Shown piece after piece: positions 13,979 to 25,959 of a DNA stretch of 64,000 nt (within the stretch, counting starts at the first letter, position 1; every line of letters starts with the position of its first letter). The notes under the pieces are model-generated. The model did not search any database, was not told where the DNA came from, and saw only the letters and a list, made by a program, of their open reading frames with translations. The position numbers were made by a program, and so were the translations under genes. This DNA comes from Atopsyche davidsoni (taxonomy: Eukaryota > Arthropoda > Insecta > Trichoptera > Hydrobiosidae), in assembly GCA_022113835.1 (NCBI GenBank), contig JAILWY010000010.1:5481501-5545500 (forward strand). The letters are read 5' to 3'.

Positions 13979-14385
13979 CCTTTCTACTCCGTTGGCGACT
14001 ATAGGTCGCCATAGTGCACCTTTTATGTTTACCCTATAATAAGTCTCGGTGCGTATTAGAGAAGGTATAAACCATTTTTGCTAGTTTTGCAAAGTAATTG
14101 CTGCCATTCGGACGTATTCACATTGTTAAATTAAAAAAAAAACAAACAAAAAAAATCCGGAATTCAAAGGGTTAAATCTTATAGCTCCCAATGGGCGCTG
14201 AAGCCTTCGTGGAAAGCAATAATGGGCACAAAAGTATTCATTTTAAATTTGAATTCTGCATCCATTGCCTTTCTTACACCTCTATTTGATAATTCATTCA
14301 TTTGAATTATTTGAAAATTGATCATGTATGAAAGAATTAGACGTGATGTTATTTTTGTCAATGAAATAATAGGGAATATGTATAT

Positions 14386-16587
14386 TAGGGTGTCCCTTAA
14401 AATTCAAGTTCAATATTTTTTTACGCGTACCTTCTTAAAAGTTTAGTAATAACCCTATATTGTCTAGAAAAAAATATTAGTTCGATTTATAAACGGTAAC
14501 CCGTGCCGACTTGCGATTTTAACTTGTCCATACAAATTGCGTAAGTACTGCGCTGTGACTTGTAACTGCATGTTTTATTTGTCATTTCATACGTGATTTT
14601 TGAGATTAGTAGTGCTCCATTGTTTAGTGCGTTAACATGTCGGTGGAATTACGGAGTGATAAACAAAATAATTTCCTTATCGGTTTGCCTAGATATCAAA
14701 TAAATGGTGCAAAATTACCATCTAATCGACAAATTCCCTCGGTCCTATTTTACAATATTCGTGAGGTTAAACTGATTGTTAGTGAAAGTGCAAATCTTGT
14801 GATTAGGGAGTGCATCATATATTGGGAAAAAACAAGAATTCCAACAAGGGCATATCCTAACTGCGTGAAGAAACTTGTTGATTTATATCATGTTTGGAGA
14901 GAGTTGCAAAAAAAATTGTAAGAAAACTCAGGTTACGTTCAAGAGCCGTGAGAACAATTTCAAAATTGATCTTGATAATTTGTTTGATATTGCACATGCT
15001 GATGCTTTTGAGAGAATGAAAATAGAGTAAGATAAATTATTTTTAATGAAACAGAGAGAGCCAGATCGACCAGGATGCTTAGGTGGTGTTGATAAAAAAT
15101 TGTCGGAAAAAGAAGATAGATCTAAACAACGACGATTGGAAGAAGAGGAAAGGGTTGTAAGACAAAGATAACCACTAGCTGCTGAAACTAGAAAATCAAG
15201 GGCAGAAGCAATAAAATCTGACTTTTTTGGAAGTAATGTACCCGACGTAGTCACAGTCCATTGGGATGGAAAACTATTACCCGGGTTAGATGTACGAAGT
15301 TCTAAAGAAGAACGCTTGCCAGTTATTGCTTCGTTTGACGATAAGGAACAGCTTCTTGCAGTGCCAAAACTAGAACATTCTTCTGAAAAACATCAAGCTA
15401 AGGCTGTCTCAACAGCTCTCTTTGACTAGAACCTTCACGATAAAGTACAAATAATGTGCTGCGACACAACAGCTTTCAATACTGGCCGTTTCAATGGAGC
15501 TTGTGCTATTTTGGAGAAACTTTAGGAAGAGAATTGCTGCTCGTCTGTCGTCATCATGTTTATGAATTGGTCCTAAAAGCTGTCTTTGAAAGCAAAATTA
15601 AGTAAATTACTAGTAGCCCAGATACTCCAATGTTTAAAAAGTTCAGAGAAAATTGGAAAAACATCGACGCTAGTAACATTGAACCATCTCTTAATTTCGT
15701 AAAACAACGTGTTGCCGAGACAGACATTCAAGCTTTTTTAATATTTTATAAGGCAGAATTAGACAAAGGTTATGTAAGAGATGACTACCGCAAATTGGTC
15801 GAACTGTGCGTAATATTTTTGGGAGGAGACTCAGAGGAAAAATTAAAACTAAGCCCCCCCAAAGCCATGCATCAGGCACGCTGGATGGCGAGAGCGATCT
15901 ATTCTTTAAAAATGTGTTTACTTCAGTCACAATGCAGAATAACTGCGAAGGACAAAAAGACTCTACAAGATGTTTGCTTATGTTTGTAAAACACTGGATG
16001 ATTTCGTATCGGAAAAGAGCAAACAATTTTTATCACGACTGCAGATCGACGACAGTTTTCTAAAGGAAGATGTATCTTCTTGGAATAATAATAGTGCTTT
16101 TGTGGAAGCTAAAAGAAAAATAAGTTATTTGAGGGTTGTGAATGATACTGCTGAAAGGGCTGTTAAAATGATGCAAGATTTTAACGGACTTATCGCGGCT
16201 GAAGAAGAACAAAAACAGTTCTTGCTGCGCTGTGTCCAGGAACATAGAAAATTGTATCCGGACTGTAAAAAAACAACTCTATTAAAAAGTTACCCTGACT
16301 GATTGTTATTACTTTATGTTTTTGATTAAAGATTAATGTTCATGTAATTGAATTTTTACTATTATTCACTTAATTTATTGCATTTATAATGATTTTATAC
16401 CAGACCGAAATATCAAGACAAAACACGTTTTTTACTAAACTTTGAAGCTCGGTCGGCACTGGTTGCAATTATGCTAGAAAGATGAAATTTTATATTTAAG
16501 ACTCTTATAGCATTACTAAAAAAAGTAGAGGGTACCCATTTCGAAATTTGAAAAAAAAAATTTTTTGGTCATATAAGGGACACCCTA
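14386..16587 (+). mobile_element. hAT-like DNA transposon, 2202 bp, decayed
   Basis: The ends are perfect 14-bp TIRs: TAGGGTGTCCCTTA at 14386-14399 and its reverse complement at 16574-16587. They are flanked by an 8-bp target duplication ATGTATAT (14378-14385 and 16588-16595). An 8-bp duplication and a TAGGG start fit the hAT superfamily. The interior carries one broken transposase-like frame on the plus strand. The TIRs and duplication are exact while the coding frame is not, so the copy may have been mobilised in trans or may simply have decayed slowly at the ends. Assignment to hAT rests on TIR and duplication form plus resemblance of the remnant to arthropod transposase-like proteins. Confidence 0.85.
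14637..16302 (+). pseudogene. Broken transposase-like gene of the hAT-like element
   Basis: The frame opens at ATG 14637 (MSVELRSDKQNNF) and runs 94 codons to an A-tract near 14910, where the frame shifts. The continuation is interrupted by in-frame stops near 15027, 15169, 15427 and 15522, shifts again after ACAILEKL, meets a stop near 15604, resumes at 15630 (MFKKFRENWKNID) and shifts once more near 15980. Recognisable blocks include CCDTTAFNTGRFNGA, CRHHVYELVLK and, at the C-terminus, VVNDTAERAVKMMQDFNG, which has the look of a hAT C-terminal dimerisation block. At least three frameshifts and five stops mean it cannot make a full transposase. A deletion between the 15.9 and 16.0 kb blocks is also likely. 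Confidence 0.75.
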
Positions 16588-17913
16588 ATGTATATGTATA
16601 TAATAGTTGTTACAAAAAAAAAAAAAACAATTTAATGGAGATCATTAAAAAAATATCTTGCTTTATTGGGCCTGAGTCTTCTGCGTATACAATATTTTGT
16701 ATTTATTCAAAGACATCTTAATGCTGATCCATCACTGCTGGGCTTTCCTTGGATGAGTAGAGCCCATTAACACCATGCATACTCCTTGAATTTGCTTTAA
16801 GTAAACTTATTTCTTAGCTTATAATACAACTTTAATAATAATATATTTAAAGATGTAGAATAAAAATAAGCTTTTCTTTAATAATAAGAGGCTGCGTTGC
16901 GACCACTCCATGGTCGGTAAAAAAAACCGGATACTTCCATACCAAAAGGGTGTTTCCCCCTCCATTTTGTTGTTATGAATGCGCCTGCAAGAATAATTTT
17001 ATGTTTCTTGTGAAATTACACACTTTTAAATAATAAAAATATATAAACTTACATATCAAGGAAATAACACTATAACTAAAATAGATGTAATGATAATGAT
17101 TGAAATACACAATTTACAAGCATTGGTGTTTTATTAGATTGTTAAAATGCTAAAGATATTTTTATTTTAAAAAATAATTTAGGAAACTTTAACAAAAAAA
17201 AAGTTCTCAATAATTCTACGTGGTAATTGTAAATGTTTTGATTGGTATATGGCATATGCTACTATTTTTTAATAGTGAAAATACTTTCAAATTTAAATAT
17301 TTTATGTCCAATGATACTGTCTCGTATGATATTCGATATCAGTTTTGTGACTATAGGCAATAGGATATAACAATTTTTTTTATATGAACGCTTGTAAGGA
17401 GTTGAATCTATCTCAAAACCACGACAAAAAGAATAACTTAAAGTATGCAGAAGAAATATGCGCGAGTTGGATATAAGAGTGAAGATTTTGGATAACAAGT
17501 GAAATTTTTGAAGACTAATGGATATTAGAGCTGCCTACACACTCGACACAACAATATTTCTTTTCTTTATCTGCATCTACAAAACTTAATTATTAGTAGA
17601 TTAAAAAAAAAAAATTGATTCAAGAAATACGTGATATATATTTATATTTTGCCTAAGGTATTAATAGCTTAAGCTTGATGTGTGAATAATAGTTATGTCC
17701 AACTTTGCTCAATATCTTGCCACACTTTGCATTAAATAATAATATGCTTTTGATCTCACAACAATAGACGAACCAACTGACGAGATAGGGCACGCATGTA
17801 TCTTTTTATCTTACAGGTGTGTTTGTGATATTCTCAGTTAATTAACACAATAGAACGGCGTGATATTTCATGTAACTACAATATAAGCCGTTAATGAATT
17901 CGGCACCACTCAC

Positions 17914-17994
17914 CAACGGGGAACACTTTTAACAAAGCGCCCTTGGAACTTCATAGAAATCTGCATTTCCTACTGTGGATATGAAATACTTATA
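17914..17994 (-). promoter_or_regulatory. Possible TATA promoter with a short first exon
   Basis: On the minus strand a TATAAG box (17989-17994) is followed by an ATG at 17954 and 13 open codons ending at a GTGAGT donor (17908-17913). No matching downstream exon was found to the left, so this is only a candidate. Confidence 0.25.
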
Positions 17995-18587
17995 CGCGAG
18001 CAGCAGACACGCCTACGCAGTGTAAGCGCTGCTTACTCGGCCAGTCTTCCTGTTCCACCTCTCGAAGTCTAATAGAATGAGATTAGCCTTTCACGTGTCC
18101 TTAAAACGATATGCAGCTCTTCAAATTTTATTTATATATGCCCTGAAACGTAAAAATGATGAACTAGAATATTCGATACAAATAATTCTATGATCAAAAT
18201 AGGTTTTTCTCTCACCTCGATGCGTTTGCGTGCATCTAAATTATATTTTTTTTAAAGTAAGTAAAGATGAATAGCATGAAGGCACACTATTATAATTGTC
18301 CGACATGGGTGTAAGAGGCACATCTGTTCGAGTGAGGTTCGTCGTGAACGCTGTCTACATTATCTGTTGCGATTTCGTTTTCTTTTTTTTAGTAAATACA
18401 TACGTATTTTATCATGTTATTACGAAAAACCACAAATTTATTGTGTATCAAAATGACAGATAGCGCAATCGTGGATAAACATTATTTTGAAATACATGTA
18501 AGTATTTCAAAATAAAAAAAAGCGTCATGTTCAACTAATTTTTGCATTATTGTAATATTAGTTTCAGTGTTGAAGTCTACGAAATGG

Positions 18588-18588
<1 letters not shown>

Positions 18589-18640
<52 letters not shown>
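18589..18640. repeat. (TA)n microsatellite
   Basis: About 26 uninterrupted TA units. Confidence 0.95.
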
Positions 18641-18646
<6 letters not shown>

Positions 18647-21569
18647 ACACATCATGTATGTTTACCATTTGATATGTTGTAAATATACGGATTGTTAACA
18701 AAACAAAGAAAAAATAGCTGCAAAGTTTACAATCTCCACCTCTGTGGCTATAACAATCTATTGTCTTAATTCAATTGACCAGCACTCTTTGATTTAAAAT
18801 ATAACACCATAGAATCTTATCGTCGTTTTATAGGTATATTGTTTATTTGATATATTGGTTTTTGTTTATTGTAACATGAAACATAACGAATCGTATTTGT
18901 TGGAAAGAGAAATCTTTAAAATATATTGTAATGCTAATTATTTTGTGTATGCTAATTTATGAGAATTTCATACTCAATATATTTCAACTTTGTGTTTTTT
19001 GCATTTCAGGAAAAAAAAAAATTATTAAGTAAATTTGTATTCCTATTTATTAAAAAAATGTACTTATAACAATACATTGTGTATTAATGAGGATTTTTTT
19101 GTTCAAAAAGTAGGATCCCAAAATAATAACAATTTGGTTTTATTTTTAAAGATAGGAGTGAATTTTTCAGTCGGCTTAAAAATATAAAAAGCAATATTCT
19201 GTATTCGGTCAAAATTAATATTCAAAAATATAATAAAATTAAATATAATTTACTCAATTCAATATTTGGAGAAAAATTATTTGTCTATATTTGGTGGTAT
19301 CTCCAAAAATCAAGCCGTACTGATTTTTCAAAAATTATAGTGCAATAGCTGAAAATGTTGAACAGAATGTCTTTACAGGATAAACGTATTTAACTAATTT
19401 TAAATTATATTTTAAATTTGCAGACACCAAGGGCAAGTAAACAATTACCTTTCTCAAAAAAGATAAAATATTTAGCGTTATGGATAGCTTTAATGTGTCT
19501 ATCATATCAAAATTTAGCCCATGACAACTTAATAGAGGTAATTTAGTTTTATCTGTCAATAACAAGCAAAAATGCTTAAAGAACATATAGACAGACATCT
19601 GAATGCTTAAATGGTTATGGTAAAATAATATATGTAGGTCGATTTCAAAACCCAATCTTAAATTAAGAAATTTACCTTAAGAAACTGTTTATAAAGACAA
19701 ACACAAACACCCATGTATATATATATATATATTTTTTTTTAATTTTTTTAATTTACATTTTACCCTTTTGACAATCATCGCATATAATGCTGACTGCTCA
19801 TTCGGAAGAAGTAAATACAAAAACCCAATTGTATATATTACGCATAATAGAAGATTAATCATTTTATATAAGTATCCTGTCCATAAAAGCTGTAGAGTGT
19901 AGATATTGAGTGTGATGATTGTGACCGCCATGTGTGGTAGTTTGTGATTGTCATGAAAAAAACGTATTGAAATTAAGTATAAAAATATTTTGTTCACATC
20001 GTATTAAATTAAATCGATATAGAATGATTTATTTTCGGTACACGGGTGGGACGTGAATTCACATTCACAAACAGAACCGCATATTTAGTATTTTATTCGT
20101 ATGTATAAACTAAACATTCTTTTTGATATGTGCTTTAAGAACGTTATCGAAATCGGAAACAATTAATAAACTGCGTATTTTTTCTGAGGCCTCATAAAAA
20201 ATATGTTGTTATTCTCGGCTCGGATTAAAACACGACGTGTTATAATCGATTCAAACGGTGATACATTACAACCGGATTCCATCAAACGGTGTGTTAAATG
20301 CATGTGACATCCAAGGTTTAAAATTAAAAAATGGCTACACTAAATAACTTATTGTTTTTTTTAATAGGCACATATTACTAACAAACCAGTTTTTATACAC
20401 AGGCGCATTATGCACCTGTTAGTGATATGTATTTGCTGTAGTTCCTGAATCTCTAGGATGTTTGGTGTTCCTGGAGTTTTTTTATATTTTGGAATATGTA
20501 CCAACTTTAAATACAATTTATCAAACCGGTTATATGAGCATGTTGTTTTTATAAATCTATAGAAAGCGCCGTTATGAATTATTATATGAAAACGCTATAG
20601 TTCATGGACTAGAATAAATATAAAAGATTTAAGGTGTCGCTCACAGATGGTGCGAAGAAACCACTTTTCTACGCATTTATACTTACACTACACTACTTCA
20701 TATGTACACATACCGTGTTTGTAAGTGTGTATGCAACTGTGTTATAATTGAAAAACTTCCTCGTAACTATTGATGAATGAAATTTTAAGAAATCTTGACG
20801 CCCGTCGAGAACGTACCATTAATTTAACATTTAAATGTGAAGATGTAATAACATGTGATAAAATAAAAAAAGGTATATTAAAGGCTCTTTAAACGTTGCG
20901 TCCCTTTAGCAATTTAGCAATAGCGGCCTTAGCACGATTGTAGTATTAATTAATAATTTTATTGATACCAGTTGTAATTAAAAATGAAACTACTATTTGA
21001 CAACGATTATAACAATTATTTATTGATGTTACACCAATACATAATTTATTTACTTGTAGTAGACACAGTAATATTATTACATCAATATTAATTTTAAAGT
21101 AAACTTATTTATATCATGTTATAAATAATACATAATTTCATCCAATCATAAATACAATTTTCTTAGTAAACATATTAAAATCAATAAAACAATTTTGATT
21201 TTATAGTAAATACATTAAACCTAATAATATTCAATAAACAATTTCAATTTTGTAGCAGACAATCAAAACGTCAATTAAATTTCGAAGTAGTCAAAATAAT
21301 ATCAGTAAATTTATTTTAATCTTAAGATAGACAGACATTTAGATTTTCGGAAAATAATTTAATATTTAAAGACATATAAAACACGTAAGTCGACGCACCC
21401 ATTATTAATACATCTGCATCAAAACATATCGTAGAACTTTATAAATATGACTACTTTGGGGTACTACTACTACTAGTACATTTACTTAAGTAAAACATCG
21501 ATAACCTGTAACTAAAGAACATAACGTCCTCAACACACTAAACACTTTAAGAACAACATTGAATGATAT

Positions 21570-22370
21570 TGAATGTTTATTTCGATCATTAACCAAACAT
21601 ACGAAACATATCAGGATATAATACTTAAAATAATTTGAATTAATTAGGTTTAAGGGCGTAGTCTGCATAATCGAGTTTTTTTAATCATTTTCTAGTCCGT
21701 TTTGCGAAAAATCCACTGCACCAATAGAAAAACTTTAAATGCAAAAAGTTTGATACATTTCTTCTTTCGAATAAAATATATTTATATTTCTTATAAATTT
21801 ACTATTAATATGATAAATATGTGTTTTCCGATTGAAGTGTAGGAATTTGGAGATTCATCTGGTCCATTTTACAAGAGTCCTAAACATTTAAAAGTTTTTT
21901 TTTCAATTGAAATTAAAAGATTAAACATAAACCGTGTACACAGTATTATTAAAAAAATTTAAAAAAATAAAATCTTTAACAAACTTTGGTTTTGAAAAGT
22001 CGTCATTTTATCCAATTTTGATCAAAAAAACTCGATTATGCAGACTACGCCCTTAATAAAAAATAGGACAGTTAACATTAGAAATCACCATAAGAATCAC
22101 ATCAGTATATAAAATTTCAATTTCGATTCATTAGGTTTAATAAAAAATAGAACCTCTAACATTAGGAATCATTTACAAACCATAAGAATCACATAAGTAT
22201 ATAATACTTAAAATAATTTGAATCCATTAGGATTAATAAAAATTAGAACCTTTAACATTAGAAATCATTTAGAAACCATAAGAATCACATCAGTATATAA
22301 TACTTAAAATAATTTGAATCCATTAGGATTAATAAAAATATAATCTTTAACATTTGGAATCATTCGAGAG
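21570..22370. repeat. ~93-bp tandem repeats interrupted by the MITE
   Basis: Units share blocks such as CATAAGAATCACATCAGTAT and AATAATTTGAATCCATTAGG. About three units lie at 22060-22370 and one diverged part-unit precedes the MITE at 21570-21650. Confidence 0.8.
21653..22053. mobile_element. MITE with ~30-bp TIRs inserted at TA (or TTAA)
   Basis: The left end starts AGGGCGTAGTCTGCATAATC and the right end is its reverse complement, matching for about 30 bp. The element is flanked by TTAA on both sides, so the duplication is TA (Tc1/mariner-like) or TTAA (piggyBac-like). It has no coding capacity. The insertion splits a tandem-repeat unit whose other copies show the unoccupied site. A second, truncated copy lies at 42369-42723. 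Confidence 0.85.
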
Positions 22371-23461
22371 CGATAGTATTTACAATAAAAATAAGAATTT
22401 GTTTATTCATCATCATCACAATATTATATAAAACGTTGTAAATTCGTTTTTTCAATACTGAAATTTGTAAAATGTAATAGATTAGATAATTATAACTTTT
22501 TTTTAAATGGCGGTAACATTTAAATATAAGTTGATACTTCAGTTGATTTCCTTATATTTATTTTTATACATTCAGTTCTGAATTGCCTTCATATCGGTAA
22601 ATAATAATAAAAAATTTGTTTTTTAATATCTAAGAATAATTTGTACCAAAAAGCGTAAATATATTTTTGAAAATATCATAATGGTATGTAACACTGATTG
22701 AGCATTTAAAAATAAAAATTCAAGATACTGTTCATCAGAATAAATTATTTTCTTGTGAAATAAGTCTTATTTTTAACCCCTGTAATTAGGTTTGCCAATT
22801 TTTTCTTTTTATGATATATTGAAATGTAAATTGAAATATTTTTAGACAAAAAAATTCATTCCTTATAATTCTATTACGCATTATCGTGTTCATACTATTT
22901 TTTTTAATCTGTAGTGATCTACGATTGATGCGTATTTTTCGAGCAATTATTTTCCCCAAAGGTGTTTCTTGTATTTCAAAAGATTTACAATGTGAATTAT
23001 TTTCTTAGTAAAACTAAAAATTCAACCGATCGTAAAAAATCGCTCAAATAACAACCAAAGCTTGGAATGAGGAATATTACAAAAATAAATAGAAATATGA
23101 TTAAATTCAAAAAAATTAATGAGATGATTGTAATTCTATAACATTGAAAGCTTGATAACTTATTTCAGATGAAATTGCTAGTAATAATGATTATCATAAC
23201 ATTGATCTTATTTCTATTTACACATAAAAAGTGGACAAGTTCAACTAGTTGTATTACGTTTACTTAAGATTGTCAGATTGTAATCATAAATTGACTGAAA
23301 AGAGTATAATTGTCTTGGATATGTAGAGTTAGTAGAGTTAGTAGAGTTTTAACAATAACAATAATATAAAATATGTAATAACCCTTTACATGTTGATAAA
23401 TAGAGAAATCTACTCTAAAAAATGGAATGATAAATAAATTCAACATCAATAGACTTCAGAT
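22371..23461. other. AT-rich intergenic DNA
   Basis: No gene or repeat structure that I can support, apart from a short AGTTAGTAG triplication near 23328-23347. Confidence 0.6.
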
Positions 23462-23531
23462 ATGAAAGATTATTGTTTAAATTATATTGCGGTTTTTTTC
23501 TTGAAAGTGGATGGTCGACTTACTTTTCTGT

Positions 23532-24260
23532 TTACTCCGACCTTTTCTTCCTTTCAATTTCCCTCAGAGACCCCATCAGGGTTCTCCAGGGAGGCTCAGT
23601 GCGCGAGTTTTGCCTTGTGCGACGATTGCGTGGTGTCTGAGAGCTTTGAGATGACACCTCTCTCCTCCTGGTCTGTCTGCCCCTCATAGGCCCGACGTCA
23701 CCCGACGGAGTTTCAAATTTAATACCGATCAGCGAGTACATAAAGACTACCAAGAGCAGGATGACTTGCGATAGTGTAAAGGTTTGCCCATAAGCAACGG
23801 TGCTCGTAGGATTTTGTATAGGTGTAGTGGTTTGCACGAAGATAGCGTTTTCCGGGTACAAATCGACATCAATGAACGCAGGGGTTTGCGAGTCCGTTGA
23901 AGCTCGCAGAGTCGTAGGGGTTTGCGAGTTTGCTTGCTGGCCTGGATTACCCTGAAGAGATGGTATATACTTAGACGAATTCGAGCTACAGGCCTCGTCG
24001 CTCACGTTCACACTCTTCGAGGTGCACAGAACGTGGCTCTCGTCGGGGCATAAGTTCCCGCCCAAGACGAGGTTGTTGTTTGGATCGGATAACAGCTCTC
24101 GCGTCAACGCATCCAGATCGATACTCGGGTCCAAATCTTCCTCCAGCAACAGACTAAAATTTTTCATCAAATCAAGGCAGTCAATTGGAGTTTCTGACCT
24201 GGTGTCTGATTCAGAAACTTTTGTCGTTTTCTTGGAATCAATTCTTTTATGCCTGGTCAT
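23532..24260 (-). CDS. Unrecognised single-pass membrane protein, 242 codons
   Basis: A single uninterrupted frame from ATG to TAA whose base composition is much less AT-rich than either flank, as expected of real coding sequence. The protein has a basic start (residues 1-15), an acidic segment at 38-56 (LLLEEDLDPSIDLDALTREL), a long Ser/Thr/Gln/Pro-rich stretch with SQTP repeats (112-127), one hydrophobic segment at 161-180 (FTLSQVILLLVVFMYSLIGI) and an Arg-rich tail (192-242). There is no signal peptide. By the positive-inside rule the tail would be cytosolic. I do not recognise the family. A GTAAAC donor overlaps the stop and a GTAAGT donor lies 11 bp beyond it, so it could be one exon of a larger gene. 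A retrogene or a domesticated mobile-element gene are other options. Function unknown. Confidence 0.6.
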   Translation of the reverse strand: MTRHKRIDSKKTTKVSESDTRSETPIDCLDLMKNFSLLLEEDLDPSIDLDALTRELLSDPNNNLVLGGNLCPDESHVLCTSKSVNVSDEACSSNSSKYIPSLQGNPGQQANSQTPTTLRASTDSQTPAFIDVDLYPENAIFVQTTTPIQNPTSTVAYGQTFTLSQVILLLVVFMYSLIGIKFETPSGDVGPMRGRQTRRREVSSQSSQTPRNRRTRQNSRTEPPWRTLMGSLREIERKKRSE

Positions 24261-24404
24261 TTTGTATTCTTGTTTTCGTTGCTCAATTTAAAAAAATTAT
24301 TTGCTGTTATTTGGTACACCAGAAGTGTCTTACCAAGTCGTGGGTAAATTATTCGAGTTGGTAAAATGCTAGTAAAATAATTGTATTATATATTTCTTCC
24401 TTGC

Positions 24405-24558
24405 TTAGTTGCTCATGAAATCGTAAGTTTGTACAGTATTATCGGGGAAGCAAAATATGAATTCAATTTCAACAACCAGATGAATTGCCATACTGTAGAA
24501 ATTTCCCAACCGCAGACTTGGTGCGTCTTTTTGAAATTTCCGATTCTGAAAATTAAAA
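24405..24558 (-). CDS. Possible terminal exon, unrecognised
   Basis: After a good TTTTCAG acceptor the minus strand is open for about 46 codons (NRKFQKDAPSLRLGNFYSMA through DNTVQTYDFMSN) to a TAA. The composition looks protein-like, but no partner exon was identified. It lies just upstream of the 242-codon ORF on the same strand. Confidence 0.3.
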
Positions 24559-24712
24559 CAAGTGTTACACACAGTAAATAATTTAAAACACAACTATTCA
24601 AAAAAAAAATGAAATAATCAACACTGTAAAATATTATTTTTTTTAAATTCTTGATGTACTAAATATTTTATAAATTACATGGTATATGATTAAAGCCATT
24701 TATTTGAAAATC

Positions 24713-24810
24713 GAACTGAAAGTGAAACTGAAAATGAAACTGAAAGTGAAACTGAAAGTGAAACTGAAATTGAAACTGAAAGTGAACTGAAAGCGAACGA
24801 AATGAAAGTG
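24713..24810. repeat. 12-bp minisatellite, GAAACTGAAAGT units
   Basis: About eight tandem units of GAAACTGAAAGT with small variants. Read on the minus strand the unit is ACTTTCAGTTTC, which resembles an interferon-stimulated response element. It sits about 450 bp upstream of the start of the 242-codon ORF. Confidence 0.9.
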
Positions 24811-25758
24811 GCAAATTTTTATTTTAATCATAATATGGTAATAGTTTTAAGAAATAAATTATTTTTGATAAGTGTTGTGCAATAAATTGAGCGAGGTGAT
24901 TTTTTAAAAATTTATTAAAAACTTTTATTTTTTCTCATTGTATTTTAGTTTTATTTAGAATATTAGGATTCGTACGTAGTCATGCTTTTCTAGATTTTAT
25001 ATTAAAAAAAAAATTCTTAAAACTTTTAAATTAGAGTTATTATTGATATATTCTTGGCTGGCGTAAAGCGTTCTTACTTGTGTAGCACACACTTTTTCTG
25101 CCCCCAATTACAACAATTACTCATGGAGACTTTTATGCTTAGTATTATTGATAAAACATGACTTTAATTTTTATTGCAATAATATGGTATTATTGTAACA
25201 ATATTGTATGCGTCTGGCTGTGAAACTGAGCGATTTACTGCACAACAAAATATCAACATTGTGAATAAAAAGGAATAATTTATTCTACCAAACAAACATT
25301 CTTTCATTCTTCATTTGACCTATTTTGTTTACATTTTAATAGCAAGTCATCGATCATAGCGCGTAAACCTCTGTCATCCTAATTACCTGCATGGCGTACG
25401 GTGAAGGCAGACTTGTGATGTATAAAGATATTTCTAGAAAATAACTAACTATTAATTTAAACAAGAGGAGCTAATTGAATAACCTCACTGAATAAACAAA
25501 ATATGAAGAAGGAGCAGACATAGTAATATAAGTTTAAATGTAAAAAATCTTTAGATTCAACAGTTGCAGTCGTAAATTATTTTCAAATTTAAGATTGATG
25601 TTATCATTTCAGAAACACAATAATCCAATAAAATATATAATTATTTACTTTCACTTCGCGCTGCAAGTTTATCACAAACAAAATACAGCTAAAATGCCCC
25701 TTAAAATTTATCGGTATTGCTGGCTTATAAATGTTATATATAGATATAATTTTTTATA

Positions 25759-25922
25759 TTAATAAATAAGTTTATATAAATACATATAATCATCAAGTGG
25801 TTCTACACAAATTTCTAAATAAAATGCGCGTAATATTTTGCTGATTTTTTCAATATTGTTATTTTCAACCCATTGAAGTGCCCCATTGAAATTCCTCAGA
25901 GCCATCACACACACAAAACATT
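25759..25922 (-). CDS. Possible terminal exon, unrecognised
   Basis: The minus strand is open for 48 codons from MALRNFNGALQWVENN to LYKLIY and a TAA. The amino-acid composition looks sensible (helical, mixed charge) despite AT-rich DNA. There is no clear acceptor or polyadenylation signal. It may equally be a chance frame. Confidence 0.2.
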
Positions 25923-25959
25923 TAAAATTAAAAAAAACATGACTTTTGACATTCACTGC

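Larger units (their letters stand above)
16603..21600. other. Gene-poor intergenic DNA
   Basis: AT-rich with no supported gene. It includes a (TA)n microsatellite at about 18589-18640 and a slightly GC-rich, promoter-like patch at 17910-18070 that is treated separately. Confidence 0.6.

Noticed and set aside
14179..14361. 60-codon minus frame ending AFHEGFSAHWEL
   Set aside because: Looks somewhat protein-like but has no acceptor with a partner exon and no recognisable family; not enough to call.
21653..22053. CRISPR-like or phage-type repeats
   Set aside because: The DNA is eukaryotic, and the repeats are a MITE within a minisatellite with no spacer structure.
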